Assembly: GCF_008086345.1 (NCBI RefSeq)
Contig: NZ_CP043006.1
Location: 866,032 to 930,031, forward strand
DNA length: 64,000 bases
Direction: 5' to 3'
Origin: Chitinophaga sp. XS-30
GTDB lineage: Bacteria; Bacteroidota; Bacteroidia; Chitinophagales; Chitinophagaceae
Shown here piece by piece: positions 1 to 8,279 of this stretch. Positions within the stretch are counted from its first letter, which is position 1. Each line of letters begins with the position of its first letter. The translations under genes and the position numbers were made by a program. A model generated the notes under the pieces. The model worked only from the letters and a program-made list of their open reading frames with translations. It made no database searches and was not told the origin of the DNA.

Positions 1-2462
1 TGGTCCCTGGAGGCCTGCGTATAGTAGGTAAGGTCCAGCGAAATATTATTGTCGAAGAACTTCATTTCGGTACCGATCTCGAAAGAGCGGGTACGCGTTG
101 GCACCAGGCTGTTGGGTGGCTGCACCTTTGTAGAGATGCCGCCTACGGCATTGCCATTGAGCGGATATTGCAGCAGGGCATAAGCGAGGTTCAGCATATG
201 GGGGTCCGTATCGGTGCCTACTTCCGCGGCGGAAACGCGCAGCTTGCCGTAGCTCAGCACCTTGCTGCGGATACCGAATGCATCGGTGAAAATGAAACTG
301 CCGGAAAGCGAGGGATACCAATAGGTATTGTTGTCCTGCGGCAATGTGGAGGAAGCGTCGCGGCGTACTGACGCATCCAGGTATACATAGTTTTTGTACG
401 CCATGCTGACGAGCCCGTAGAAAGAATTGATCCGCTTGCGGCGGTCCAGGTCCGTGATCACTTTATCATTAAAGCTGTTGAAGCTCACCACATCATTTAC
501 CACCATATCCGTAGCCAGCAGGCTGGTACCGGGATTGGCGTATTGGGAGATGCTGCTCCCCAGCCTTGCGGCGGCGTACCATTTCGGCGTGAACTGCTTT
601 TGCATGGTGAGCAGCAGGTCTGCTTCCGTAGTAGCGAAACGCTGATCCAGCCCTTCATACCTGCCGGAGATAGCGCCGGGTGTGCTGCGTGGACTGAACT
701 TGCGGTATTTGAAGAACGTGATATCATTCGAGAAACGGCCCTGCAATCCTATCCATTCCGCAAACTGGTAATTGGCGATCACCGTGCCGAGCAGGCGGTC
801 CTTTTTGGTATTGTTCTGCATCTCATTGATCACCCAGTAAGGGTTCAGCCGGTATTCCCCACCGCCCCAGTCCACATAATCCCCGTTCTGGTTCTTGTGC
901 CCTCCGGCGAATATTTTCTGGTCCACATTATTGGCGAGGCCTACAAATGCGTTCCCGATATTGCCCACATCATCAGCCAGGGCGGGGCGGTTGTTCACAT
1001 CTTCCCGCATGTACATGATCTTTGCATCGAGACTGAAGTGCTTTCCGAATTTAGAGCTGCTGGAAAGGTTGACCGTATTGCGGTGCATGTAGCTGTTGGG
1101 AACGATGTCGTTATTCCGGAGATCAGACACCGAGAGGCGAAAAGCCGTATTGTCCGTAGCGTTCGTAAGGGAGATGGTATTGGTGAAGGTGGAGCCGGTG
1201 CGGAAGAAATTCTCGATGTTATTGCGTACCAGTCCATATGGCCGAAGTTCTCCGTCAAACCCCGGCACCATCAGTCCCGGATCGAGCCTTGCGCCGAAAT
1301 TGCTGAAGAGCGTGCTCCGCGCCTGATCCCGGTCCCGCGGGATGGTGCCCGCAGTGCCCTGGCCGTATTGGTATTGATAATCGTCCCAGCGGGTCAGTTG
1401 TTTCTCCATCGTGGCGGTGCTGTTCACTTCTATGCCCAGCGCCTTTTTCATGCTGCCTTTTTTGGTGGTGATGAGGATCACGCCGTTTCCGGCCCGGCTG
1501 CCGTAGAGGGCTGAAGCCGAGGGGCCTTTCAGTACGCTGATGGTCTCGATATCGTCCGGGTTGATCGCGGAGATGGCATCCCCGAAATCAAATCCGCTGG
1601 AATATTTTTCGCCGCCTACCTGGCCGTAGTTGGAGTTGTCTATCGGTACGCCGTCCACAACATAAAGGGGCTGGTTATTTCCGGAAATGGAAGTATTGCC
1701 GCGGATGATCACCCGGGAGGAACCTGCGGGGCCGCCCGCCGTGCTGTTGATGATCAGGCCCGGCACCTTGCCGGCCAGGGAATTGATCACATTGGTTTCG
1801 CGGGCGCGTTTCATATCATCGCCGGAAACTTCCGCATGCGCATATCCCAGGGCCCGCGCTTCTCTTCGTATGCCCAATGCCGTTACCACCACCTGGCCCA
1901 GCTCCGTAACTTTTTCTTTCAGCACAACATTCATCGTGGAGCCTTCGGGACCGGCCACGCGGGTAACCGTTTCAAACCCTATCATGCTGAAGGCTATCCT
2001 GTCGCCTTCATTGGCTTCAATGGAATAGGCGCCATCATCCAGCGAGTTGACCGCTTTTTTCAGGCGGGTGTTCTGCACGGTAACCCCTGGCAGCGGCTCT
2101 CCTCTTTCATTCTTTACACGGCCGCGCAGCTGGTAAGTCACCACTTCGGCAGCGGCCTGGGGGCGGATCATCACAATGTTGTCCGATATCCTGTAATTGG
2201 AGTTGATCGCTTTGCACAGTCGTGCCACCACAGCATCCAGCTGCTGCCCTTCTATGCGCATGCGAATGGGCATGTCTTCCCGGATACCGGAGGGGTTGTA
2301 GGAAAAACGCACGTCAGCCGCCTGTTCAATTTGTTTGAATACGGTGGAGAGCGCCGTGTTGTCCCAGTTAAACGAATAAACCTTCTGTTGTGCAAACGTA
2401 CTGATCTGCAGCCATATCAACATAGCCGCGATCGTACATGAGCGGGGTAAAATTTGCTTCAT
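1..2462 (-). CDS. SusC/RagA-family TonB-dependent receptor, C-terminus cut by window edge
   Basis: Outer-membrane TonB-dependent transporter of the SusC class, which imports glycan or peptide ligands. About 820 codons are visible from the ATG at 2462; the rest of the barrel lies beyond the left edge. Domain order: signal peptide (about 1-24), STN domain (about 28-100), carboxypeptidase-regulatory-like domain (about 111-182), the conserved stretch VVVTALGIRR (191-200), a plug carrying the SusC signature PLYVVDGVPIDN (265-276), then beta-barrel sequence. The STN domain is the part known to signal to FecR-type anti-sigma factors, and such a gene lies 36 bp upstream on the same strand. A SusD partner, if present, would be outside the window. 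Ligand unknown. Confidence 0.93.
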   Translation of the reverse strand, partial: MKQILPRSCTIAAMLIWLQISTFAQQKVYSFNWDNTALSTVFKQIEQAADVRFSYNPSGIREDMPIRMRIEGQQLDAVVARLCKAINSNYRISDNIVMIRPQAAAEVVTYQLRGRVKNERGEPLPGVTVQNTRLKKAVNSLDDGAYSIEANEGDRIAFSMIGFETVTRVAGPEGSTMNVVLKEKVTELGQVVVTALGIRREARALGYAHAEVSGDDMKRARETNVINSLAGKVPGLIINSTAGGPAGSSRVIIRGNTSISGNNQPLYVVDGVPIDNSNYGQVGGEKYSSGFDFGDAISAINPDDIETISVLKGPSASALYGSRAGNGVILITTKKGSMKKALGIEVNSTATMEKQLTRWDDYQYQYGQGTAGTIPRDRDQARSTLFSNFGARLDPGLMVPGFDGELRPYGLVRNNIENFFRTGSTFTNTISLTNATDNTAFRLSVSDLRNNDIVPNSYMHRNTVNLSSSSKFGKHFSLDAKIMYMREDVNNRPALADDVGNIGNAFVGLANNVDQKIFAGGHKNQNGDYVDWGGGEYRLNPYWVINEMQNNTKKDRLLGTVIANYQFAEWIGLQGRFSNDITFFKYRKFSPRSTPGAISGRYEGLDQRFATTEADLLLTMQKQFTPKWYAAARLGSSISQYANPGTSLLATDMVVNDVVSFNSFNDKVITDLDRRKRINSFYGLVSMAYKNYVYLDASVRRDASSTLPQDNNTYWYPSLSGSFIFTDAFGIRSKVLSYGKLRVSAAEVGTDTDPHMLNLAYALLQYPLNGNAVGGISTKVQPPNSLVPTRTRSFEIGTEMKFFDNNISLDLTYYTQASRD

Positions 2463-2498
2463 GTACACAGGTTTTAGGTCACCAAAAAAAACGTTCTG

Positions 2499-3479
2499 TC
2501 AAAAACGCAGCAGCACTTCGTTGTCCTGCAGGCGATAAGTAAAGTTGTTCGTAAAGCTGATCGCATCGAGCACCACATTCAGTTGCTGATCGTTAAAAAC
2601 ACCGGTGAACATGACTGTGCCGGAGGGGCGGTTTTCCAGCTTTACCTTAAGTCCGTAGAACTCCTCTAATGTCGAAATGATCTGGTTGATACCTGCCTTG
2701 TCGAATATCACTTTCCGTTCCAGCCAATGCTGCAGGTCTGTTTGCCGGTAAGTTGTTTTTTTGATGGCGCCGCCGGCATATACGGCTTCTTCCCCGGGTA
2801 ACAGTGCTATTGTTGCGGCCCGCGCTTTCACTTTTACTTTTCCGGAAGCCAGTGTCACCAGCTCCTGTTCGTCCGCGGGATAACTGCGCACTTTAAATGC
2901 GGTGCCAAGCACGGTGGTAGCCGTTTCGCGGGTTTCAACGATGAAAGGCAGGGCAGCATCGGGCTTTACGTCAAAATAAGCTTCCCCGGTCAGGAAAACC
3001 TGTCTGTTGTTCTTACTGAAATGATCGCCAAGCTGCAAGGTGCTGGCGGCATTGAGGATAACGGAGGTGCCGTCCGGAAGGGTGAGTTCCCGGCGGTCCT
3101 GCAATCCGGTCTGCGCGAAAGTGGTATAATGTACCGGCGTGGTGCGGAAGATCACATAAGAAGTTACGGCCAGTACGAGGATGGCCGCGGCAGCAACCCA
3201 TTTCCAGGGGAGGCGCCTTACCGTTGCGGAGGTGGTCATGTTTTGGGTCCGTTCCAGGGTATCCAGACTGATCTCCAGCCGTTTCCGGGCATCCGCTTTC
3301 AGCGTTTCCGCGGGGCGCAGCTGCATCATCCGGAACAGTTCCTGGGCTTTTTCCACTTCGGGATTTTGCATACGCACTGACTGCCAGTATTGTACATCGG
3401 CATCCGGGGCATTGTTGCAGTATCGGAGGAAAGACTCGTCCAGCAGAAGTTCAGCGGCTGTAAATTGCGAATGATGCAT
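2499..3479 (-). CDS. FecR-family anti-sigma factor
   Basis: Single-pass inner-membrane anti-sigma factor that relays a signal from the SusC-type receptor downstream to the ECF sigma factor encoded divergently. The 326-residue protein has a cytoplasmic N-terminal region (1-90), one membrane segment (about 94-111), a periplasmic FecR domain (about 125-225, with LTLPDGTSVILNAAS and LTGEAYFDV typical of the family) and a C-terminal DUF4974-like domain (about 255-326) expected to contact the STN domain. The order sigma (divergent), FecR, SusC is the standard Bacteroidota arrangement for transenvelope regulation. Start ATG at 3479; no better alternative is seen. Confidence 0.92.
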   Translation of the reverse strand: MHHSQFTAAELLLDESFLRYCNNAPDADVQYWQSVRMQNPEVEKAQELFRMMQLRPAETLKADARKRLEISLDTLERTQNMTTSATVRRLPWKWVAAAAILVLAVTSYVIFRTTPVHYTTFAQTGLQDRRELTLPDGTSVILNAASTLQLGDHFSKNNRQVFLTGEAYFDVKPDAALPFIVETRETATTVLGTAFKVRSYPADEQELVTLASGKVKVKARAATIALLPGEEAVYAGGAIKKTTYRQTDLQHWLERKVIFDKAGINQIISTLEEFYGLKVKLENRPSGTVMFTGVFNDQQLNVVLDAISFTNNFTYRLQDNEVLLRF

Positions 3480-3594
3480 GATCTGAATTGGTTGATATAT
3501 ACAAGTGTGAGAAAGATGCCGTTTTTACCAATGGAATCGAAAAAAAATTTTACTTTACCCTCCGTCAACCAAATCAGCCTTTTTTCATCGCCCC

Positions 3595-4146
3595 ATGGAC
3601 CTTCGTACTGCAAACATGGAAAAGAACTGGCAGCTGCTTGCCGGCGGGGACCGTCAGGGCCTGTATGCCTGCTTTGACCTGTTCTATGATGATCTTTTCC
3701 GGCTGGGTGTTTCCCTTTATCGTGATGTTGACCTGGTGCAGGATGCGATCAATGAATTGTTCCTCGAGCTCTGGAAGATACGGGAGCGTCTTGGGGAGGT
3801 CCGCAACATTCAGCAATATGTGATCACGATCTATAAACGTGTGCTGTATAAATCCCGCCACGTCCGCCAGGAGTTCGCCTCGCTGGATGAATGCATCGAG
3901 ATGCCCCAATCGTCCTATGAGGAGGCGCTGATCGCCATACAGACGGATGAAAGGCGTAAGGCCCTGCTGCAACAGGCGCTGCAACAACTCTCCGAACGGC
4001 AGCGGCAGATGGTGCAGATGCGGTATTACGAAGGGCGGGGATTCCGGGAAATTGCGGAAACAACGGGATTGACGGAGCGGACGGTGTATAATACGCTGCA
4101 CAACGCGCTGCAGGCCTTGCGGAAGGGGATGGAGCGGGTGGAGTGA
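3595..4146 (+). CDS. ECF (sigma-70 family) RNA polymerase sigma factor
   Basis: Extracytoplasmic-function sigma factor of 183 residues, the usual size. Region 2 (about 25-90) includes DLVQDAINELFLELWK; region 4 (about 130-180) includes a helix-turn-helix, FREIAETTGLTERTVYNTLHNAL. It is divergent from the FecR gene across 115 bp, so the pair probably controls the adjacent SusC gene. Translation could start at the ATG at 3595 or at the ATG at 3616 (residue 8, MEKNW). The last codons and the stop lie in a 30-nt stretch imperfectly repeated just downstream (4121-4150 and 4185-4214). Confidence 0.9.
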   Translation: MDLRTANMEKNWQLLAGGDRQGLYACFDLFYDDLFRLGVSLYRDVDLVQDAINELFLELWKIRERLGEVRNIQQYVITIYKRVLYKSRHVRQEFASLDECIEMPQSSYEEALIAIQTDERRKALLQQALQQLSERQRQMVQMRYYEGRGFREIAETTGLTERTVYNTLHNALQALRKGMERVE

Positions 4147-4214
4147 GCGGCTGCGGAACGGGAATGACAGGCAATGCGAATTATGGAAGAGTTTGGAGTG
4201 GGTGGAGTGAGCGG
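4121..4214 (+). repeat. Imperfect direct repeat of the sigma gene 3' end
   Basis: Two 30-nt direct copies, 4121-4150 and 4185-4214, differ at four positions; the last 15 nt (GGGTGGAGTGAGCGG) are identical. The first copy contains the final codons and the TGA stop of the sigma gene; the second is untranslated. The origin is unknown; a local tandem-type duplication is the simplest reading. Confidence 0.7.
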
Positions 4215-4328
4215 ATGATGGGATGATGTATGCAGGAAGCAGGAGCAATGATCATCGCCTCACGGCATGATCAGGCCGGAACCCGATTAACCGGAATGAT
4301 GTATTTTAGCGGCATCAAGCTGTATCTC

Positions 4329-5222
4329 ATGAAAACCGCATGGTATTTCCTCTTTTTTATACTGTTCTATACCCGGGCCGCGGCACAGCAACATGCGCTG
4401 GTGCTGCAATCCGATTTCGGCGTGAAAGACGGAGCGGTAGCGGCGATGAAGGGCGTTGCCTTCGGGGTCTCCCCTCAGTTGCCTGTATTTGATCTTACCC
4501 ACGAGATCCCGCCTTTTAATATATGGGAGGCGGCTTACCGTTTGCAGCAAACGGCCCCTTACTGGCCTGCCGGTACTGTTTTCGTATCGGTGATCGATCC
4601 GGGTGTCGGCTCTTCCCGGAAATCCGTTGTCCTGCAAACGCGCAGCGGTCATTACTTCGTAACGCCGGATAACGGAACGCTCACGCTTGTGGCGGAGCAA
4701 CTCGGTATTCAGGCTGTCCGGGAAATAGACGAGCAGCGGAACAGGCTGCCCGGATCTTCCGCTTCTTATACTTTCCACGGCCGAGATGTGTATGCGTACA
4801 CAGGCGCGCGCCTGGCCGCAGGAGTGATATCCTTCGATTCCGTAGGCCCCCGGCTGGCGGACACGGTTTTGCGCATCCCTTACCGGCAGGCGGGGTTCCG
4901 CAACGGTATCATTCACGGCAATATTCCCATCCTTGATGTACAATTCGGCAATGTGTGGACGAATATTGATGCTGCAACGCTGGCACAATTGCATTTGCAG
5001 TATGGCGATGAAATAAGGGTGCGCATCCTGCAGGGGCAGTCCCTGGTATTTGAGGGTATTATGCCTTATGTAACGACTTTTGGAGCGGTGAAACAGGGAG
5101 CGCCGCTGGCGTACCAGAACAGCCTGCTGAACCTGTCCTTTGCGCTCAACGAGGGTGACTTCGCGGCGGAGCACAAGATCGGCAGCGGGCCGGAATGGAC
5201 CGTGGAGATACAACGTAAATGA
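4329..5222 (+). CDS. SAM hydroxide adenosyltransferase (DUF62 family) with a signal peptide
   Basis: Member of the DUF62/SAM-dependent chlorinase-fluorinase superfamily, of the kind that hydrolyses S-adenosylmethionine to adenosine and methionine. From the ATG at 4329 the protein has 297 residues. The catalytic set of the hydroxide-using enzymes is present: Asp90 and Arg97 in DPGVGSSR, with the D-to-R spacing of 7 expected for the family, and His150 in FHGRD. Residues 1-20 form a convincing signal peptide (hydrophobic core FFILFY, then RAAAQQ), which is odd for an enzyme whose substrate is cytoplasmic. The reading frame stays open upstream to 4230, but the signal peptide favours 4329. It stands alone between the sigma gene and the thioesterase gene. 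Confidence 0.85.
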   Translation: MKTAWYFLFFILFYTRAAAQQHALVLQSDFGVKDGAVAAMKGVAFGVSPQLPVFDLTHEIPPFNIWEAAYRLQQTAPYWPAGTVFVSVIDPGVGSSRKSVVLQTRSGHYFVTPDNGTLTLVAEQLGIQAVREIDEQRNRLPGSSASYTFHGRDVYAYTGARLAAGVISFDSVGPRLADTVLRIPYRQAGFRNGIIHGNIPILDVQFGNVWTNIDAATLAQLHLQYGDEIRVRILQGQSLVFEGIMPYVTTFGAVKQGAPLAYQNSLLNLSFALNEGDFAAEHKIGSGPEWTVEIQRK

Positions 5223-5226
5223 TCAA

Positions 5227-5616
5227 ATGATGAGTAACGAAACCAGGATACAACAATCGGAAACACGCATTTTCAAAGCCGTATTCCCCAATACAACGAA
5301 CCATTATGATACCCTTTTCGGCGGAACAGCCATGCAGCTGATGGATGAAGTGGCCTTTATCACCGCTACCCGGTATTCCCGCAAGCGGATGGTCACCGTG
5401 TCGTCTGACAAGATCGACTTTACCAAACCCATTCCCGGCGGCACCATTGTGGAGCTGATCGGCAAGGTGATCCATACGGGCAATACCAGCCTGAAGGTAA
5501 TGGTGGATATTTTTGTGGAAGAGATGTACACTACGGAGCGGTATAAGGCGATTTCCGGCACATTCACCTTTGTGGCGATAGATGAATATAAAAGGCCGGT
5601 ATCTATTGATGCTTAA
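5227..5616 (+). CDS. Acyl-CoA thioesterase, hotdog fold
   Basis: Cytoplasmic acyl-CoA hydrolase of the YciA/BACH hotdog family, cleaving acyl-CoA to free acid and CoA. The 129-residue protein contains the family signature FGGTAMQLMDEVA (31-43) with the catalytic-type Asp40, and the VSSDKIDFTKPI strand next to the CoA site. Two adjacent ATG codons (5227 and 5230) are possible starts; 5227 lies 4 nt after the upstream stop codon, which suggests co-transcription with the SAM hydrolase gene. Its TAA stop (5614-5616) interlocks with the stop of the convergent phosphatase gene. Confidence 0.88.
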   Translation: MMSNETRIQQSETRIFKAVFPNTTNHYDTLFGGTAMQLMDEVAFITATRYSRKRMVTVSSDKIDFTKPIPGGTIVELIGKVIHTGNTSLKVMVDIFVEEMYTTERYKAISGTFTFVAIDEYKRPVSIDA

Positions 5617-6116
5617 ACGAGGCCTTCGCTTTTGGGGTAGTCAAAAAACAAAAACCGCTTTTTAGCACGGTCGAATTCTTCCCAGTGATCGGTTTCTGCT
5701 TCGATGGCAAAAATGCCGGTGGTGGGCACATTGTCTATACGGATCTCCTCTGTCAGATAGTTGGCGAAATCGGTGATGCCGGGATTATGGGCGAAAATGG
5801 CCACGGCATTAAAATCGTCGTCGATCTTCGTGATCACTTTGAGGAAGGTGGAAGCGTAGCAGAGATAGAGCTCTTCTTCCAGCAGTATGGCCTGTTTCGG
5901 GTATTTCCATTCTTTGGCCATGATGCGGGCGGTAGTGCGGGCGCGTTTTGCCGGGCTGGAGATGATCAGTTCGGGGACGGTCCCCCTGGAAAGCAGGCGC
6001 GTAGCCATTTCCGGCGCATTGATCTTCCCCCGTTTGTTCAGCGGGCGGTCAAAATCGTCCATGTCCGGATCAGTCCAGCTGGATTTGGCGTGGCGAATAA
6101 GTAACAATGTTTTCAT
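5613..6116 (-). CDS. sixA: SixA-type phosphohistidine phosphatase (histidine phosphatase superfamily)
   Basis: Short histidine phosphatase of 167 residues. The catalytic motif LIRHAKSSW is at 6-14, followed by a second conserved block SSPAKRARTTA and a late His in IFAHNPGI. This size and the RHAKS motif fit SixA-like proteins, which act on phosphohistidine in signalling or phosphotransfer proteins; the target here is unknown. The ATG at 6116 is preferred over 6122 because it puts the RHG-type motif at the usual distance from the N-terminus. The gene converges on the thioesterase gene and the two stop codons overlap (5613-5616). Confidence 0.8.
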   Translation of the reverse strand: MKTLLLIRHAKSSWTDPDMDDFDRPLNKRGKINAPEMATRLLSRGTVPELIISSPAKRARTTARIMAKEWKYPKQAILLEEELYLCYASTFLKVITKIDDDFNAVAIFAHNPGITDFANYLTEEIRIDNVPTTGIFAIEAETDHWEEFDRAKKRFLFFDYPKSEGLV

Positions 6117-6248
6117 ACACATTGTAAACCGTTGAGTACAAACACTATCCGAATTTACGGCATTTTATGTTAAGTTAACAAGTTATGCCTTCCCGGGGGG
6201 AAAGCTGTGCAGGAATTAAGATAAAATTAACATGCTGAGGAAGCGATA

Positions 6249-8096
6249 CTAGTACCCTCTTTCGTTCTTGCCCTCCATATAGTTCATGAATGCCTTGTTC
6301 ACCACACGGTTTCCGCCCGGGGTGGGATAATTGCCGGTGAAGTACCAGTCGCCAAGGTTATTCGGACAGCTGGCATGGAGGCTTTCGATGTTCTGGTAGA
6401 TCACTTCCACGTTGGCATTGATGCCGGAGGGGGTGATGATCTCGGCGATCTTGGCGGATATCTGTTCGGGCGTGAAAGGTTTATAGATGTTCTTCACGAC
6501 GTTCTGTGCGTGGAGGGTATTGGTGCGTTCCAATTCCTTGCAGAGGCCGTAGGCTTCCTGCAGAATGTAGTCCTTCCCCTGCTCGCGCAGCAGCGAGATG
6601 GCGGCCTGGAAGGCAACGAATTCGCCCATTTTGCTCATGTCTATACCGTAGCAGTCCGGGTAACGGATCTGGGGGGCGGAGCTCATGACAATGATGCGTT
6701 TGGGGCCGAGGCGGTCCAGCATTTTGATGATGCTTTCCCGCAGCGTGGTGCCCCGTACGATGGAGTCGTCTATCACCACCAGGGTATCCGTGCCGGGTTT
6801 CACTGTTCCGTAGGTGATATCGTACACGTGCTGCACCATTTCATTCCGGCTGGCATCTTCAGTGATGAAAGTGCGCATTTTCACGTCCTTGATGGCGATC
6901 TTGTCTATCCGGACGCGGCGGTTCACCATTTCGCTGAGCTTTTCTTCGTCAAAATCCTTGCCCCAGCTCATGATCCTTTCCACCTTGATGCGGTTCAGGT
7001 AGTCTTCCAGCCCTTTGATCAGTCCGTAAAACGCTACTTCAGCCGTATTGGGAATAAAGGAGAAGATGGTATTGCGGAGGTCGTTATCGATCGCTTTGAG
7101 CACGGTTTCCGAGAGGTGATACCCCAGGGCGGAGCGTTCCTTGTAGATCTTTTCGTCGTTACCGCGTGAGAAATAGATCCGTTCAAAGCTGCAGGCGCGG
7201 CGCTCTTTGGGCTCCAGTATCTGCTCAATGCTGTAATCGCCGTTTTCCTTCACGATGAGGGCGTTGCCGGGCATCAGTTCCAGCACTTCGTTCTCTCCCA
7301 CATTGAATGCGGTGCGGATGGCGGCCCTTTCGGAAGCCGCTACGATCACTTCATCGTTGATATAATAGTAGGAGGGGCGGATGCCGTGCGGATCGCGGAT
7401 CACGAAGGAATCCCCCGAGCCGATGAGGCCGCAGACGTGGTATCCGCCGTCGAACATGGAGAAAGCCTGCTGCAGGATGGCCTTTACGTCCAGCCCGTTC
7501 TGCCTGGCCTCGTCTTCCTGGGCCAGGAAGTGATGTACAACTTCCAGCATGGCGGCCAGGTCGCTGTTCTTGTGGGTCTCCCCGGGGGAAACTTTCACGA
7601 ATTTGAACAGCTCATCAACATTAACGAGGTTGAAATTCCCTGCCATACAGATATTGCGGGCGGGAACGGTATTGTGTCTTACGAAGGGGTGGCAAAGCTC
7701 TACGTTGTTCCTTCCCTGGGTGGCATAGCGGAGGTGGCCCATCAGCAGTTCCCCCAGGAAGCGCATATGCCCTTTCATGAGGCCCGGGTAACGGGTGATC
7801 TCGGGCTGGTATTTTTCTATTTCTGCTATTTCTTCGCGGATTTTGGAGAAAATGTCCGCAATGGGCTGGTGTTCGCTGCTTCTGATACGGTGCATGAAGG
7901 GAACACCGGGTTCTGTGTGCAATTTTACGGTGGCTACGCCTGCTCCGTCCTGTCCGCGGTTGTGCTGCTTTTCCATGAGCAGGTACAACTTGTTCAGGCC
8001 GTAGAAAACCGTTCCGTGCTGTTGTTGATAATACGAGAAGGGTTTCCTTAGTCTGATGAATGCCAGACCGCATTCATGTTTTATCGCATCACTCAT
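6249..8096 (-). CDS. purF: PurF-type amidophosphoribosyltransferase, long Bacteroidota form
   Basis: Class II glutamine amidotransferase fused to a phosphoribosyltransferase domain, the enzyme type that makes 5-phosphoribosylamine in the first step of purine synthesis. Cys9 follows an eight-residue propeptide (MSDAIKHE) and would become the N-terminal nucleophile. QHNRGQDGAG and MGHLRYATQG are glutaminase motifs; VVIDDSIVRGTT (about 440) is the PRPP-binding loop. At 615 residues it is well over the roughly 470-500 of classical PurF, a form common in Bacteroidota. Whether it supplies the main PurF activity or a paralogous role cannot be decided here. A TAACTTTG box lies 20 bp upstream. Confidence 0.8.
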   Translation of the reverse strand: MSDAIKHECGLAFIRLRKPFSYYQQQHGTVFYGLNKLYLLMEKQHNRGQDGAGVATVKLHTEPGVPFMHRIRSSEHQPIADIFSKIREEIAEIEKYQPEITRYPGLMKGHMRFLGELLMGHLRYATQGRNNVELCHPFVRHNTVPARNICMAGNFNLVNVDELFKFVKVSPGETHKNSDLAAMLEVVHHFLAQEDEARQNGLDVKAILQQAFSMFDGGYHVCGLIGSGDSFVIRDPHGIRPSYYYINDEVIVAASERAAIRTAFNVGENEVLELMPGNALIVKENGDYSIEQILEPKERRACSFERIYFSRGNDEKIYKERSALGYHLSETVLKAIDNDLRNTIFSFIPNTAEVAFYGLIKGLEDYLNRIKVERIMSWGKDFDEEKLSEMVNRRVRIDKIAIKDVKMRTFITEDASRNEMVQHVYDITYGTVKPGTDTLVVIDDSIVRGTTLRESIIKMLDRLGPKRIIVMSSAPQIRYPDCYGIDMSKMGEFVAFQAAISLLREQGKDYILQEAYGLCKELERTNTLHAQNVVKNIYKPFTPEQISAKIAEIITPSGINANVEVIYQNIESLHASCPNNLGDWYFTGNYPTPGGNRVVNKAFMNYMEGKNERGY

Positions 8097-8115
8097 GGCC
8101 GTAAAATTGAAGTCG

Positions 8116-8123
8116 CAAAGTTA
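8116..8123 (-). promoter_or_regulatory. -7 box for the PurF-type gene
   Basis: Reads TAACTTTG on the minus strand, a full match to the Bacteroidota -7 consensus TAnnTTTG, about 20 bp before the ATG. No well-spaced -33 TTTG is seen. Confidence 0.5.
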
Positions 8124-8208
8124 CGCCTAATATTTCAAACCACCGAAAGCAGGGGATGTTAAAGTTTGCGCGGGGCTGTAGCCGATTGCCTGAACGATGA
8201 CAGGTCTC

Positions 8209-8266
8209 CATCAGGTACCCGAATAAATCAGGGCTGACCAATGGTCAGCCCCGCGGATATCTTTTT
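8209..8266 (-). terminator. Hairpin element with conserved flanks after the SurA-like gene (copy A)
   Basis: On the minus strand, starting 14 nt after the stop of the SurA-like gene: AAAAAGATATCC, a 9-bp stem (GGGCTGACC/GGTCAGCCC, 3-nt loop), then TTTATTCGGGTACCTGATG. The same 12-nt leader and 19-nt tail recur at 58946-59010 around a different stem, also directly after a minus-strand gene. It probably ends transcription, but conservation past the T-rich part suggests more than a plain terminator. Confidence 0.6.
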
Positions 8267-8279
8267 ATGATACAATCTC

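Noticed and set aside
543..1514. Antisense frame of 323 codons inside the first SusC gene
   Set aside because: The minus strand gives continuous SusC sequence here; the plus-strand translation has no recognisable features.
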